A stretch of DNA of 64,000 nucleotides from Staphylotrichum longicolle. Taxonomy: Eukaryota; Ascomycota; Sordariomycetes; Sordariales; Chaetomiaceae. Below are positions 44,985-55,998 of this stretch, piece by piece (positions within the stretch are counted from its first letter, which is position 1; every line of letters starts with the position of its first letter). A program made the translations under genes and the position numbers. The DNA lies in assembly GCA_019096155.1 (NCBI GenBank), contig JAHCVI010000003.1:1612001-1676000 (forward strand). The letters run 5' to 3'. A model generated the notes under the pieces. That model saw only the letters and a list, made by a program, of their open reading frames with translations. It had not been told where the DNA came from and searched no databases.

Positions 44985-46793
44985 ATGACCGCACACCTGC
45001 GCCGCTTGCCGACGAGGACTGGTCTCCTCAGCGCGCCCTCGAGAACTTTCCGAACTGCTCCGAGCCACGTGCGCCGGCGCACACTGTGTACAGCATGTAA
45101 ACATCAGACGAATGCTCAACAACGGCATAACGCGCTGCCACGTACCAACACTCGTCCGATAGCGTCGCGTACCGTGATTCCAGCCACATTTGTCGCGGGA
45201 CAAAGGAGGAGGGCGACAGCCGTGGCGGCTGCGGCGGTAGAGAATAGTGCGTACAATAGTGAAAGCGAAAAGTTGAGAACCACGGGCTGACACAGAGACC
45301 CGTAGCCAACACTGAGGACATCGGACCAATACAAGAGTATGACCGGCGAGTCGCGAGCGGCCTGCTTCGAAACGATGAACATCAGAGAGGTGAGGGCGCA
45401 ACCGAGACTTCGGAGGAAACACTTGGGATTACTAACCTTTAATGAAGGGATCATCCAGAGCCTCCAACACCTGCACGAGGAGTTGCGGCACTACCATGCG
45501 CCACCCGTCGTCCACCCGACCCTCGACTCGGCCAAGCCCAACAAGTCCCTGTTCTCGTGGTTCGGCGGCGGCGGCAACAACAAGACGCCCATCCGCGCGA
45601 TCCCCGGCAACCTCCCGCGGGGGCTCTACCTGTTCGGCGACGTGGGGTGCGGCAAGACGATGCTGATGGACCTCTTCTACGACACGCTCCCGCCCAACGT
45701 GCGGTCCAAGACGCGCATCCACTTCCACAACTTCATGCAGAGCGTGCACCAGCGCCTGCACAAGATGAAGCTCCAGTACGGCAGCGACGTCGACTGCGTG
45801 CCCTTCGTGGCGGCCGAGATCGCCGAGCAGGGCAACGTGCTCTGCTTCGACGAGTTCCAGTGCACCGACGTGGCCGACGCCATGATCCTGCGCCGCCTCC
45901 TCGAGTCGCTCATGTCGCACGGCGTCGTCCTCGTCACCACCTCGAACCGCCACCCGGACGAGCTCTACAAGAACGGCATCCAGCGCGAGTCCTTCGTGCC
46001 CGCCATCCAGCTCCTCAAGTCCCGCCTGCACGTCATCAACCTCGACTCCACGACCGACTACCGCAAGATCCCCCGCCCGCCCTCGGGCGTCTACCACTGC
46101 CCGCTCGACGCCCACGCCGCCTCCCACGCCGAGAAGTGGTTCCGCTTCCTCGGCGACCCGGACACCCCCGAGCCCCACCGCGAGGTCCAGCGCGTCTGGG
46201 GGCGCGAGATCGTCGTGCCCCGCGTCAGCGGCCGCTGCGCCTGGTTCACGTTTGACGAGCTCATCGGCCGCCCGACCAGCGCGGCCGACTACATTGAGCT
46301 GATGCGCTCGTACGACGCCTTCATCGTCACCGAGATTCCCGGCATGACGTTCCGGCAGCGCGACCTCGCGCGGCGCTTCATCACCTTCGTCGACGCCGTG
46401 TACGAGTCGCACGCCAAGCTGGTGCTGACGACGGCGGTGCCGCTGCAGGAGCTGTTCGTCTCGCGCGCCGAGATGAAGGAGGCGCTCCTGGCGCGGCGGC
46501 AAAAGGGCGGCGCCGCCGCCGGGGGCGCGGAGCTGCCGGACGAGGCCGAGGTGGAGGACGCCATGAGCCACATGATGGACGACCTGGAGCACAACGTCGA
46601 GCAGCTGTCCAAGTCGAACCTGTTCACCGGCGACGAGGAGGCGTTCGCCTTTGCGCGCGCGCTGTCGCGGCTGAGCCACATGGGCAGCAAGGAGTGGGTC
46701 GAGCGCGGCATGGGCCTGGAGAGCCAGGGCGGCAAGCAGGAGCGCGATAGCTGGGCGCGGACTAGGAGCAGGCAGATGGAGGATAGCATGTGA
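44985..46793 (+). CDS. AFG1: AFG1-family mitochondrial AAA+ ATPase (AFG1L/LACE1 type)
   Basis: Three exons, 44985-45236, 45296-45389 and 45448-46793, give 563 aa in frame. Both introns are 58-59 nt, the second with a perfect TACTAAC branch site. AFG1 acts in the mitochondrial matrix or inner membrane, helping degrade misfolded or excess respiratory-chain subunits. The Arg/Ser-rich, acid-poor first about 80 residues fit a mitochondrial presequence. GPIQEYDRRVASGLLRNDEH marks the family start. Walker A is GDVGCGKTMLMDLFY (about 176) and Walker B is VLCFDEFQCTDVADA (about 245). Sensor and C-terminal signatures are TTSNRHPDELYKNGIQRE and YDAFIVTEIPGM. An extra intron inside exon 1 (donor at 45098) is possible and would shorten the presequence. 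Confidence 0.93.
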
Positions 46794-47170
46794 GGGATTG
46801 GGGGTGGGCTCGCGGGAGTGACGATCGGTATACCCTGCAGTCTGGTGGATTTTGTGTGTGTGCGTGCGCATGGGATAGAAGCGGCACTAGCGCGGCGTAT
46901 TTCGCATCTTGGATTGGGTCGGCATTTTGTGCAGCGTTTAGATGGAGAGATACTGGTTATGGGGTATTGAATACCGGATATTGGATGCCGAAATACAGGA
47001 AAGACATAGCGATGAAATAGTCGTATTTGATCCAGATTGAACAAAACCCCGCTGGCCTCATGGGTATCATGAGCAACGCTTGTTACTGTAAGTATCATGG
47101 CAAGCCCCATCCAAATCATATCCAACGTGTGCCAGACACCCGTTCCTACGCGCCAAATCACCCAGAACCC
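46794..47170. other. Intergenic region between convergent AFG1 and aminopeptidase genes
   Basis: The 3' flanks only. An ATACCGGATATTGGATGCCGA-type imperfect repeat occurs at about 46960-46990. No gene seen. Confidence 0.4.
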
Positions 47171-48574
47171 TTACGAATCTGAATGTTCCGGGCCCTCGAG
47201 CGCCTCAAAGTCGGTGAACGCCAACTCGTAGCCAAAAGCCAGTGTCATGCGCGCGTGCTGCAGCATGTGGTCGAACGACAGGTACTTAATCAAGTCTTCG
47301 GTAGAGTGGATCTTGTTGTCCGAGAGCTCAAACGCCGACTCGATGACGAACGCCGAAGGGTATCCCGCCTTGGACGCCGAGGCGTGGTCGGAGCAGGCAT
47401 AGCCGCACTTGGTCTCGACGTAGGGAATGTCGCAGTACTGTAGAAGCAAAGAACGTCAGTAGCGGTTCGAGTTCAAGGCGGAGTGGGGAGGGGTAACATA
47501 CCTCAGTGATGACCTTCTTGATAAACTCGGTCAGGTTGGGGTCGACAAAGTCGACGATGACGCCCACACTCTCGGGCTTGCCGGCATCCAGGTGCGGGGT
47601 GACGAAGCCCGTCATGTCCTGCTGCAGCATGGCCTTGACGTCGCGGCCCTGGCGCTCGTACTCGGAGAAGATGGCCTGACTGCCGAGCAGGCCGCCCTCC
47701 TCGGCGCTGTACCAGTGGAACTCGAGCGTGTTCTCGTGGTTGCCCTTGACGATGTCGTCGGACTGCAGGATGACGCGGAAGGCTTCGAGGATGGTCACGG
47801 TGCCGCTGCCGTCGTCGTCGGCGCCCGGGGCGGCGAGCACGCTCGGCAGCCACAGGTTGATCGAATCCTGGTGTGCACCGATGACGACGGTCGAGTTGGT
47901 CTTGCCCGGAATCGTGGCGATGATGCTGTGCTGGCCCCACGGGTGCTTGAAGTGCTCGGCGTGGACGTGCTTCTCGGCGCCGGCGGCCTTGATGGTGTTG
48001 CGGACCTGGCCGAGGAGCCACTCGCTCGATTGCCGGCCGTAGTCGGACTGGAGCGCAGTGATTAGTGGCTGTCGCAAGACCGTAAGCGCAACACAATATA
48101 ATCTTACCTTGTAGTAGCGAGTGTGGAATGATGTGAAGGTCGTCAGGTGGTCTTTCATCTGCGTCTTAGACAAGTCCGCCAGCAGCGGCTTGACCTCCTT
48201 CTGCAGCTTCGGCTTCGACGGGAAAACGCTCCTCTTCTTGAAAGCCGTCCTTGCGCGGAGCGCGCCAAGTTCTGGGTGGTCGGTGATATCGAAGAACCGC
48301 TTGCCGCTCTGGAAGAAGAACAGTCAGTGAGTTGGTCAGTGACACAGACAACAACTGCGGCATAACTTACCCTGCGCAGCTCCCATTTCTCGTCCTCAGT
48401 GACCCACCTCGTCTCTCCTGGTGACAGCTCGATGTGATACTTCTGGGTGTCTGTGGAAGTCTTGGGGAGACCGTCGGGGTAGAGGATGGCCCGATCCACC
48501 TCGCCCTGCTCGACGAAGCGGGCAGTAACTGCGGGCAGCAGCAGCGCAAGGAGCGAAGTGTTGGAGACCTTCAT
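47171..48574 (-). CDS. Secreted leucine aminopeptidase, M28 family
   Basis: Four exons, 48574-48371, 48308-48108, 48047-47502 and 47437-47171, give 405 aa, all introns 60-65 nt and in phase 0. The signal peptide is MKVSNTSLLALLLPAVTA, followed by a propeptide of about 70 residues. The two-zinc site is visible: His in VIGAHQDS, Asp in GADDDGSGT, Glu pair in YSAEEGGLLGSQ, Asp in MLQQDMTGF and His in SDHASASKAG. Two Cys in YCDIPYVETKCGYAC probably form the disulfide typical of this group. It is an extracellular exopeptidase that removes N-terminal hydrophobic residues, used in nutrition. It is divergent from the phospholipase-D-like gene. Confidence 0.95.
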
Positions 48575-49669
48575 GGTGTGCTTCGGTGATGGGTTGGCTC
48601 GCGGAGCGTAAAAGGGTGTGTTCTTGATGGATAGAGCCCAGCTCTTGCGATGTTTGTTGTTTGTGGTTGTGGGAAGAGGAGAAGCTCGAGCTGTGTCACA
48701 AGCCCCGACTAATGTGTTGTTTCGGGGCCGCGGTTTGCGTGGACGGCTGGGATGGCGGATGGCGCAGGGCGATGCAACTGGTTGGCCCCTGTCGACCCTC
48801 AACCGGAGTGGACCCTCCTGATCAGGCGGAAACACGCCACACGAGACGGGCCCACAATTTTGGGCGCAGGTACCCGAGAGGCAGACCCGACGTGTGAGAA
48901 CAGAAGAGCGTTGAGATGGGTCTTGCTGAAGGCCCTGCATTGTCATATTACTCCTGAAAGTAAACTATCAAAACCTTGGGTCGCAAAGGTCCAAAATGCA
49001 AGGTACTGGATACAGTATGAATCCGTCTCCAGAGATCGACATCCCCGCATTCTCCCCCCTGCCAACAGAAGGCTCCACTGTCCACGCCAGCTCCGCCTAA
49101 ACCGGATCTGGATGGTGCTATCGGTGGCCAGGCTTTCTGCTCTTGGTCGTCTTTCGTTTTGAGGCTTGACGTCATCTCCACCAACGGCCTGAAACGCTCC
49201 GACTTCGAGGGATGCCAGCCAGGCAAGCAGTGCCAGCAACAGAATGCGCCGGTTGAGCTGGGAATGGCCAAAGCTCCCACCTTCGTAGCATTGAGGCGTA
49301 AGCGATGTCATCAAGGAACCAACAGGCTGGACCTTGATTTGTCCCTTTTTTCCGTATAAATCCCCTGCAGTCTCGAGTCTTGGCAATTTCTCTTGGCATC
49401 TTTACTCTCACATTGTTGCACTCCGGTCTTGATTCGATCGACGGCTTGTGTAAGTGGTTCATCAACTCCATCAGACCCTCTCATACCATGCACATCCTCC
49501 CATCCAACTCGCCATATTTTCTCTGTAGTGCGGATATGGCTAGCAATGCTGACTCTCATGCTGGCATGTTAGACTCACTCAACCCAACATCAAGATCAGT
49601 TCATTGAGCAGCGTTACGTTAATTTAGCGAGCATCACTTACACCCGTCCAACCTGAAGCAACCACAAAA
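48575..49669. other. Shared upstream region of aminopeptidase and PLD-like genes
   Basis: The 1.1 kb between start codons has no supported gene. A TATAAAT at 49355-49361 on the plus strand lies 309 bases before the PLD-like ATG and is followed by a T/C-rich tract, so it may mark a promoter with a long leader. Confidence 0.45.
49355..49361 (+). promoter_or_regulatory. TATA-like box upstream of the PLD-like gene
   Basis: TATAAAT preceded by a T-run and followed within 60 bases by a C/T-rich stretch typical of fungal transcription starts. Distance to the ATG implies a leader of about 250-280 bases. Confidence 0.35.
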
Positions 49670-52034
49670 ATGACGAAGCACGGGCAACCCACGGACCATG
49701 TCAGTGATCAAGTCATCCGGCTGTGCACCTCCGGTGAGAGTGTTTCATCCCTCCTTGCAGAGGATCCCACCCTGGCACCCCGTGATGCATGGAAGAAACT
49801 GTACGGAGAACACGCCTTGAACGATGCCGCAAAGGGCGATAGCCACAAGCCGAGCACTGGAAGCGAAAACAGCGAGACTGAGCCTTATGGCCAAGACGAG
49901 CTGGAAAGAGCTGCGAGATGCGGGAACTGGGGACCGCTGCAGCCAAGTGATTTGTTTTTGAAGGTATGGACTGGACCAATGAGTATTGAGATCCTCGTGG
50001 CTTTGAATCGAACTAACATCCGAAACAGATATACCATGATGCCCTGTGTTCGCTGGGAGATGACCCGCGTCGGGCCATGGTCAGCCCGTCGTTGATGGGT
50101 AGCTGCGGGACAGTGCCCCTGACGGTTCTTTCAGTGTGCGCTTTCTCACCGTCTTTGCCCTGTTCGAAGAACTCTACTAACAGAATCAACAGACTGCCTG
50201 ACATCGTACGCCACATGTCCAATGTCATTGTGCGTGCTGAGAAAGAGGTCTTCCTGGCGACCAACTACTGGCAAGACAGCGTAGCCTCGAAGTACCTCAC
50301 CAATGCCATCCGGGAGTTGAACCGCCGCGCCGGGTCGAGGGGCACAAAGATTGTGCTGAAAATCCTCTACGACCGCGGGAGCCCCAAGCAGCTGTACGAG
50401 CCGCACTACATCGTCTCCGAAAAGGAGTACACCGGCAAGAACATCAATCTGCCTCATCCCAGCGATATTCCCAACATCGACATGGAAGTCATGAACTTCC
50501 ACACGCCGCTCGTGGGCACATTCCATGCCAAATATATGGTTGTCGACCGAAAGATTGCACTGCTGCAGAGCAACAACATCCAGGACAATGACAACCTTGA
50601 GATGCTGATCCACCTGGAGGGTCCCATTGTTGACTCCCTGTATGACATGGCTCTGATTTCGTGGCACAAGGCACTGAACCCACCGCTGCCGAGTCACGCC
50701 TCACCTGCTGCACAAGGCGAGCTGAGGAGCGGACTTGCTAGGGAGGCTAATGGGGTCATGGAACACGAACTCCCAGCATCGTCCCAGATGGTGAATGGTT
50801 GGAGCGAAGGTAACGGGACGCTTCCCGTCGAATCTCATACCCACGACTCGGTCTCGCAGCCCAAACTGCTCCCCGAACACACGGCAGACGACCCGCACTA
50901 CGACGACGACATTGCAGGCGAAGTCGCGCGCAGCCAGGCCATGCTGGCTCCCAAGCCAGGAGAAACACACCTGCAAGCTGTCACCCGGCTGCTCAACCAC
51001 ACCGTCAACGAAGGATTTCCGGGCGACCCCAACGCGCCCGAATGCCCTCCCGGCGAACTCATGACCCCCTATCTCCCGCTCCCATCCCACACCCTCTACC
51101 CCATGGCCCTCGTCAACCGCGCCCCCTACGGCCTGCCAACCCACCACTCCGTCTCGACCCCGCAAAACGCCGCCTGGCTCTCGGCCCTCCGCAACGCCAA
51201 ACAGAGCGTCTACATCGTCTCCCCGACGCTCAACGCCTCCCCGCTCATCCCCGCCATCCTCGCCGCCTGCGAGCGCGGCGTAGACGTCCACTGCCACGTC
51301 TGCATCGGCTACAACGACGCCGTACGCCTCCCCTCCCTCTCTTGTCTATACAAACAAACCCAGCCAACTAACCCCAACTCCAACCTGACAGGGCGAACTC
51401 CTCCCCCGCCAAGGCGGCCACAACTCCAAAGTCGCCGTCACGCTGCACGCCTCGCTCTCCTCGCCCGCCGCGCGCGCCCGCCTGCACTACCACTGGTACG
51501 TGGCCAAGGACCAGACGGCGCCGCTCACGCAGGCGCGCCGCCAGCGCAGCAGCCACGTCAAGCTCATGGTCGTGGACGGCCGCGTCGGGATCCAGGGCAA
51601 CGGGAACCAGGACACGCAGAGCTGGTTCCACAGCCAGGAGGTCAATCTCATGGTGGACAGCGAGGAGGTGTGCGGCGTGTGGCTGGAGGGGCTGCGGAGG
51701 AATGGGAATACGGCGGCGTTTGGAAGGGTTGGGGAGGATGGGGTTTGGAGGTATGTCTGATTTTCATTTCTTCTGATTCCTTCTTTTTGGGGTGGGGCTT
51801 TTGTGGACTGTTTTGGGGTTGTTTTGGCCTTGGGACTGGGTCTACTCATGCCACGGACCGGTGGTTCACGAAAGTGGCTGTGTGAGAATGTGCAATGGCT
51901 GACGGTTGATGATTAGGGATAAGGAGGGCAAAGAGGTCGAAGGGGCGATGAGTCCCGACGCCGGAGGAGTTGGAGGCTGGGTGAAGGGGGTGAAGGGAGC
52001 GATCAAACGGGTTAGGGGGACGGGCGGGTTTTGA
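49670..52034 (+). CDS. Phospholipase D-like protein with two HKD motifs
   Basis: Five exons, 49670-49963, 50029-50135, 50193-51321, 51392-51750 and 51917-52034, give 668 aa in frame. Each half of a PLD-type domain is present. The first catalytic motif is FHAKYMVVD at about 243, with NNIQDND after it. The second is SHVKLMVVDGRVGIQGNGNQ at about 565. Both HXKX4D signatures are intact, so it should be active as a phosphatidyltransferase or phosphodiesterase; closest in layout to fungal cardiolipin-synthase-like PLD proteins. N-terminal domain: SVLPDIVRHMSNVIVRAEKE, created by splicing. The last exon gives KGVKGAIKRVRGTGGF, a basic C-terminus typical of these proteins. No signal peptide. The precise lipid substrate is not visible. 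Confidence 0.92.
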
Positions 52035-52504
52035 TTCTTGAAAAACAGCTGTGTTGGGTAGTGCGGTGTCATGAAACGGGGAGGACTGGGTTCAGAATGG
52101 TCGCCTCTTGGATCAATTGGATTTCGTGTTTCGGCTCAGGGGCAGTTTGTTTTCACTTTATTTGTACAGCGCAGCTATATCAGTCAATGAGTAATGATAA
52201 CTGGAGGTTTCTTATTTAATATGGACTTTGACACATTTAGGGTTGACGAAGCGTTGAACAGGTCGTGCGTGAAGGATTGCCGCTGTCCCAGGGACAACGC
52301 CAAGTTCTGACCAAGCTTAGGACATCACTCAGCCCACAATCTGCAAACACCATCTTCATTCAATCTTTTGTCGTACACTAGCGTAATTACCGAATGGAAA
52401 GGTACAGATCATCACACCTTTTCGACTGCACAAAGAACGCCGTCGCAGACCCCATCCGGAAAAGGAAAAGAAACACGACCCTCCACCTTCCGCAAACAGC
52501 CCCC
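52035..52504. other. Intergenic region between convergent PLD-like and cupredoxin genes
   Basis: The 3' flanks, with nothing else recognised. Confidence 0.45.
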
Positions 52505-53325
52505 TTAAACAAAGAAGGCTCCCACAGCCACAGCCACCAACCCCGCAACGGGCACCCCAACTCCCGCCGCCGCATTTCCCGTCCCACTCGGCCTCCCCGT
52601 CGTGGTGGTGGTGGTCGCACCGCCCGCCGCAGCTCCTCCACCCGTGGTGACGGTGGTGGTGGTGGGCACAGCAGTGGTCGTCGCGCCCTGCGTCGTCGTC
52701 TCGCTGCTCCCCGTCGGCGCCGAGGACGGCGCAGTGCTGCCACCACCGCCACCGCTACCGCCACCGCTGCCGGACGCAGTCGAGCTCGTGGCCGCCTCGT
52801 TCGGCGCGACCTGGCCGCCAAAGGCGCCGCCCTGGGGCGAGGTGGCGTTGCCGGCGTTGCGGGCGAGCGCGGTGTAGGCCTCGAGGGTCAGGCGGCCGAC
52901 ACCGGCCGGGTTGATGACGGCCACCATGCCGTTCTTGCAGTGCTGGCCGTTGTTTTGGGAGCAGTAGATTGGCATGGGGTTGGTGTGGCTGACGGTGACC
53001 TGGAAGACTTTGTCCTGTTTGTAGGTTAGTGATCGGCTGAAGGGTGAGTTGAGATGAAGGTGGGATGTACGTTGACCGTGTTGGGCTGGGTTGGGAAGAA
53101 GCCCGAGAAGAAGCCGTTGGACGCAGCCGGACGGCAGGCGTTGGTGAAGTCGCCCGCCACAACGCTGTGGTTGCGAGGCCAGAAGCGGAACTCAATCACA
53201 TCACCCACGTTGGCGCGGATCACATTGGGACTGAAGGTGAGGCCGTCCTTGCCAACCGACACGGGGATGGTGTTGGCGGCGGTCAGGGCAGCGGTTGCCA
53301 GGAGGAGGGTTGCGGGTGAGAGCAT
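52505..53325 (-). CDS. GPI-anchored cupredoxin-domain extracellular protein
   Basis: Exons 53325-53071 and 53014-52505, with a 57-nt intron, give 254 aa. The signal peptide is MLSPATLLLATAALTAANT. A cupredoxin fold follows (about residues 20-125): LTFSPNVIRANVGDVIEFRF, WPRNHSVVAGDFTNAC, FQVTVSHTNPMPIYCSQ and QHCKNGMV, which contain the His/Cys/His/Met-type ligands of a type 1 copper site. A Ser/Thr/Gly-rich linker with TTT repeats and a hydrophobic C-terminus (VPVAGLVAVAVGAFF) predict GPI attachment to the plasma membrane or wall. Such serine-threonine-rich proteins are common in moulds; function is unknown. A TATA-like box lies about 147 bases upstream. Confidence 0.9.
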
Positions 53326-53470
53326 GGTGAGTTTGATTTTCAAGTGTGAAAGTATCCAAGTTGTCTGAACTCTGAACTGTGATCGGATGAAACAACTTTC
53401 AGTTCAGTCTCTGAGCATGTTTGAGAGAGTTTCCCCAGAACGGAGAGATGAGACGCCCATGGCGCAGCTC

Positions 53471-53475
53471 TTATA
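53471..53475 (-). promoter_or_regulatory. TATA-like box of the cupredoxin gene
   Basis: CTATAAGAG on the minus strand, about 147 bases upstream of the ATG at 53325. Confidence 0.45.
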
Positions 53476-53794
53476 GCATTATCTTTGTGTTTCCAAAAGC
53501 GGTGCTGCTGCCCATTTGACTTTGCCGCAACGCTGATTTCCAGGTTTAGAAACGCGGCCTGCGCCGCGTCCGAAAGCGTCGCTGACCATTGGCGTGGTAG
53601 CGGCCGGCGCCAACTCTTACACAGTGGCGCTTCGCTGGGGGCAGCCGTTTTAGGAAACATCGTGCATCGTCGCCTGCCCACGAACAAAGGGGCGCGACAC
53701 CCTGTCGGGCTGTCCGAAAGCCATCCATCTCACGTCACTGACCCAGGGATGGCGCTCATGGCAGCTTGGTCCACGCGCCAGCCCAAGGTCCCCT

Positions 53795-53814
53795 CCCCCC
53801 CCCCCCCCCCCCCC
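53795..53814 (+). repeat. Poly-C tract, about 20 bases
   Basis: Uninterrupted C-run, preceded by CCCT and followed by GCCC, in the shared upstream region. On the opposite strand it is G20, which can form quadruplex-like structures and is often mis-sized in sequencing. Confidence 0.85.
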
Positions 53815-54567
53815 GCCCAAGCGTATTATGGTGACATCCTTGCGGCACAAGATTGTGCGTTTCCGAGGCCATCGATCTGTGTTTAGGTCTGAATCAAATT
53901 GATTTGGGTCGCTTTTTCCGGAAAAGTCTGTAAGAAGCAGGACAGGAGGGAGACCAACGATGAAACGACTTGCTCCGAGTCGTGCACGACCAATCGTCTT
54001 CCACCAACACCAACCACTCAATCTATAAGCCGATCCAGTGCCCTTTTCCCATCTCTTGATTTCCTGCCTTTGGGCCTTTTCATTTTGATTTGCTTCCTCG
54101 TTTGAAATCAACGCTGCTTGCTTTCATTTACAGGTATCGGGTTGCGAGGAGTGTTTGGTTTGGTGCACTGAGCGAGTCAATCATAGAGTTTTCCCTCGAA
54201 AGCGACAGAGTGAACAAATCTGGCAGTGAGCCCATCTGATATGTACACATTTGGCAAGTGCTGGTTCCGTGACGGCTCCTCGTGCATCGAGCTTGGGCGC
54301 CCAGTTGTTTGTTTGTCTGATGCTCTCAGAGTGAGCTGCGTTGCCATTGTTCCCGCCTGACATACGCCCTTCCGTTTTCATTGATGTTTGTCTTGGGAGT
54401 GCTGCAACCCAGCTTTGACTCGAGTCTTTGACTCCGGTCTTTGTTTGCCCCGCCCTTGATCGTCCAAGCACCTTGCCTCTCTTAACGCCAGCATGTCCCT
54501 GGCTTCGATTTGACACCAGAACACAACCAATTCCAATCACCATCTCAATATTCACCCCCCTCTTTCA

Positions 54568-55998
54568 ATGGAGAATCCAACCCCACCCCAGAACCTGGCC
54601 AGAATGGCCAGCGGTACCCCTGAATCACCCATGCGCCCACGACCAGGCATTGAGAGGTACCGGGCGGATGAAGTTGTCTTCTACGAGGAACTGGTCGCTG
54701 AAGGCGGGCGCCCAGTATACGACATCAGCTTGCTCAACACCGTTTCCGCCAACCCTTCAAGCTACCGCGCCCTCACCTCCCTTTGGAAGCGCGAGGAGGG
54801 CGATTGGCGCGTGTTTGGGACCCAGCTGAGAAGATGGAAGGAGTTCCGCATGTGGCAAAGGGACAACCGTGGCATTGTCGAGATGGATGCCGAGTTTGAC
54901 GCTCACGTCGAGACGAGGAAACGGAGGTGGCGACACTATGGACTCAAGGACGAAGCCATCCTTGGCCGGTTGGCAAGCTCCATTAATCGAGAGGATTGGG
55001 ACGCAAGACGAATTCGCCGACTGGAGGAGGTCAAGGAGCTCCAGTTTGGCGACTTTCCCCAGTACGTCACAGCTGTAAAGAAACGGTTGGCCGCGCACGA
55101 CTTCACCAAGCGATTCAATCTCAAAGAGGACCCCAGGAGTCAAGACGCCCTCGCGACGTGGATCGAGTACCTCGACTTCGAGTGGTGGTGGACGGACAAG
55201 TACGAAGATTGGAATCAGCGCAATGTCGAGCCGCACGATGAAGCCTGGGAGAAGCTTGAAGACGCGTGCCTGCTCCAACCGGGTGAGACGGAGGAAGACA
55301 TCTGGAGTATCTCCAAAGGAATGCAGCGCATGATGGCACTTGAGTCGGCGCGGCAACTCGCCAGGGACACCAAGGCGTACCTCGAGCATACGATGAGGGA
55401 TGAACCCAGTCCAGAGCCCCCTGGAACTACTCCAAGTCGACGCGCAAAGCTTGTCCAGGCAGCTCAAACCAAACACAACGAGGCACAAAACTCTCTTATG
55501 TTCCTCGAGGCTCGCAGAAAGGCAATTGACAAGTTTCAAGAGGCCTTCCGTGAGTACTGGGACACAAAACAGACGACCGACCACCTCAAGGCCAGGGCCC
55601 ACTGGATTCAAGAGCAGGTCGAACTTGTCGAGGCCGAGACTAAGCGCGCTCCATCAGCCAAGGCACGGGGACGGAAAAAGGCAGTGCAGAAGACCGCGAC
55701 TCCGAAGCTCAAAAAGAGGAAGTCAGAGAACACTGATGACCCGGTTCCAGAACACGCCTCGAGTCCGCAACCCAAGCGCGTCCGTCAAGTGAAGGAGGAA
55801 AACGTCCCACACTTGCGCCGGAGCGCGCGTGTCCGTGGCATCCCGCCTCCTTCTGCACCTGCTCCTGCCATCACAGGGGCTGTGGAGAAGAAGAAGAACG
55901 GGGGTCGTGGTGTGAAAGCAGCAAGGAAGGAAGAGGATGGAGTGGAATTGGCGAAGGGCGCAAAGACAACGGGGCGCCGGGGGAGGGGAAACAAATGA
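54568..55998 (+). CDS. Sordariomycete-type protein of unknown function, nuclear-like
   Basis: A single exon of 476 aa from ATG 54568. Residues 1-290 are helical and tryptophan-rich, with DWRVFGTQLRRWKEFRMWQR near 85 and LATWIEYLDFEWWWTDKYED near 205; a helical coiled-coil-like part follows. The last about 120 residues are basic and disordered with several NLS-like stretches (RKKAVQKTATPKLKKRK, PKRVRQVKEE, GRRGRGNK). I recall expanded, poorly characterised families with this W-rich core in Sordariomycetes, sometimes mislabelled as ankyrin-like, but no ankyrin repeat is visible here. No enzyme motif found. Nuclear location is inferred. Confidence 0.75.
   Translation: MENPTPPQNLARMASGTPESPMRPRPGIERYRADEVVFYEELVAEGGRPVYDISLLNTVSANPSSYRALTSLWKREEGDWRVFGTQLRRWKEFRMWQRDNRGIVEMDAEFDAHVETRKRRWRHYGLKDEAILGRLASSINREDWDARRIRRLEEVKELQFGDFPQYVTAVKKRLAAHDFTKRFNLKEDPRSQDALATWIEYLDFEWWWTDKYEDWNQRNVEPHDEAWEKLEDACLLQPGETEEDIWSISKGMQRMMALESARQLARDTKAYLEHTMRDEPSPEPPGTTPSRRAKLVQAAQTKHNEAQNSLMFLEARRKAIDKFQEAFREYWDTKQTTDHLKARAHWIQEQVELVEAETKRAPSAKARGRKKAVQKTATPKLKKRKSENTDDPVPEHASSPQPKRVRQVKEENVPHLRRSARVRGIPPPSAPAPAITGAVEKKKNGGRGVKAARKEEDGVELAKGAKTTGRRGRGNK

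Larger units (their letters stand above)
53326..54567. other. Shared upstream region of cupredoxin and the 54.6-kb gene, with a poly-C tract
   Basis: The 1.2 kb between start codons has no supported gene. It contains a run of about 20 C residues at 53795-53814 and a CTATAAG at 54023-54029 that could be a distant TATA box for the plus-strand gene. Confidence 0.5.
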
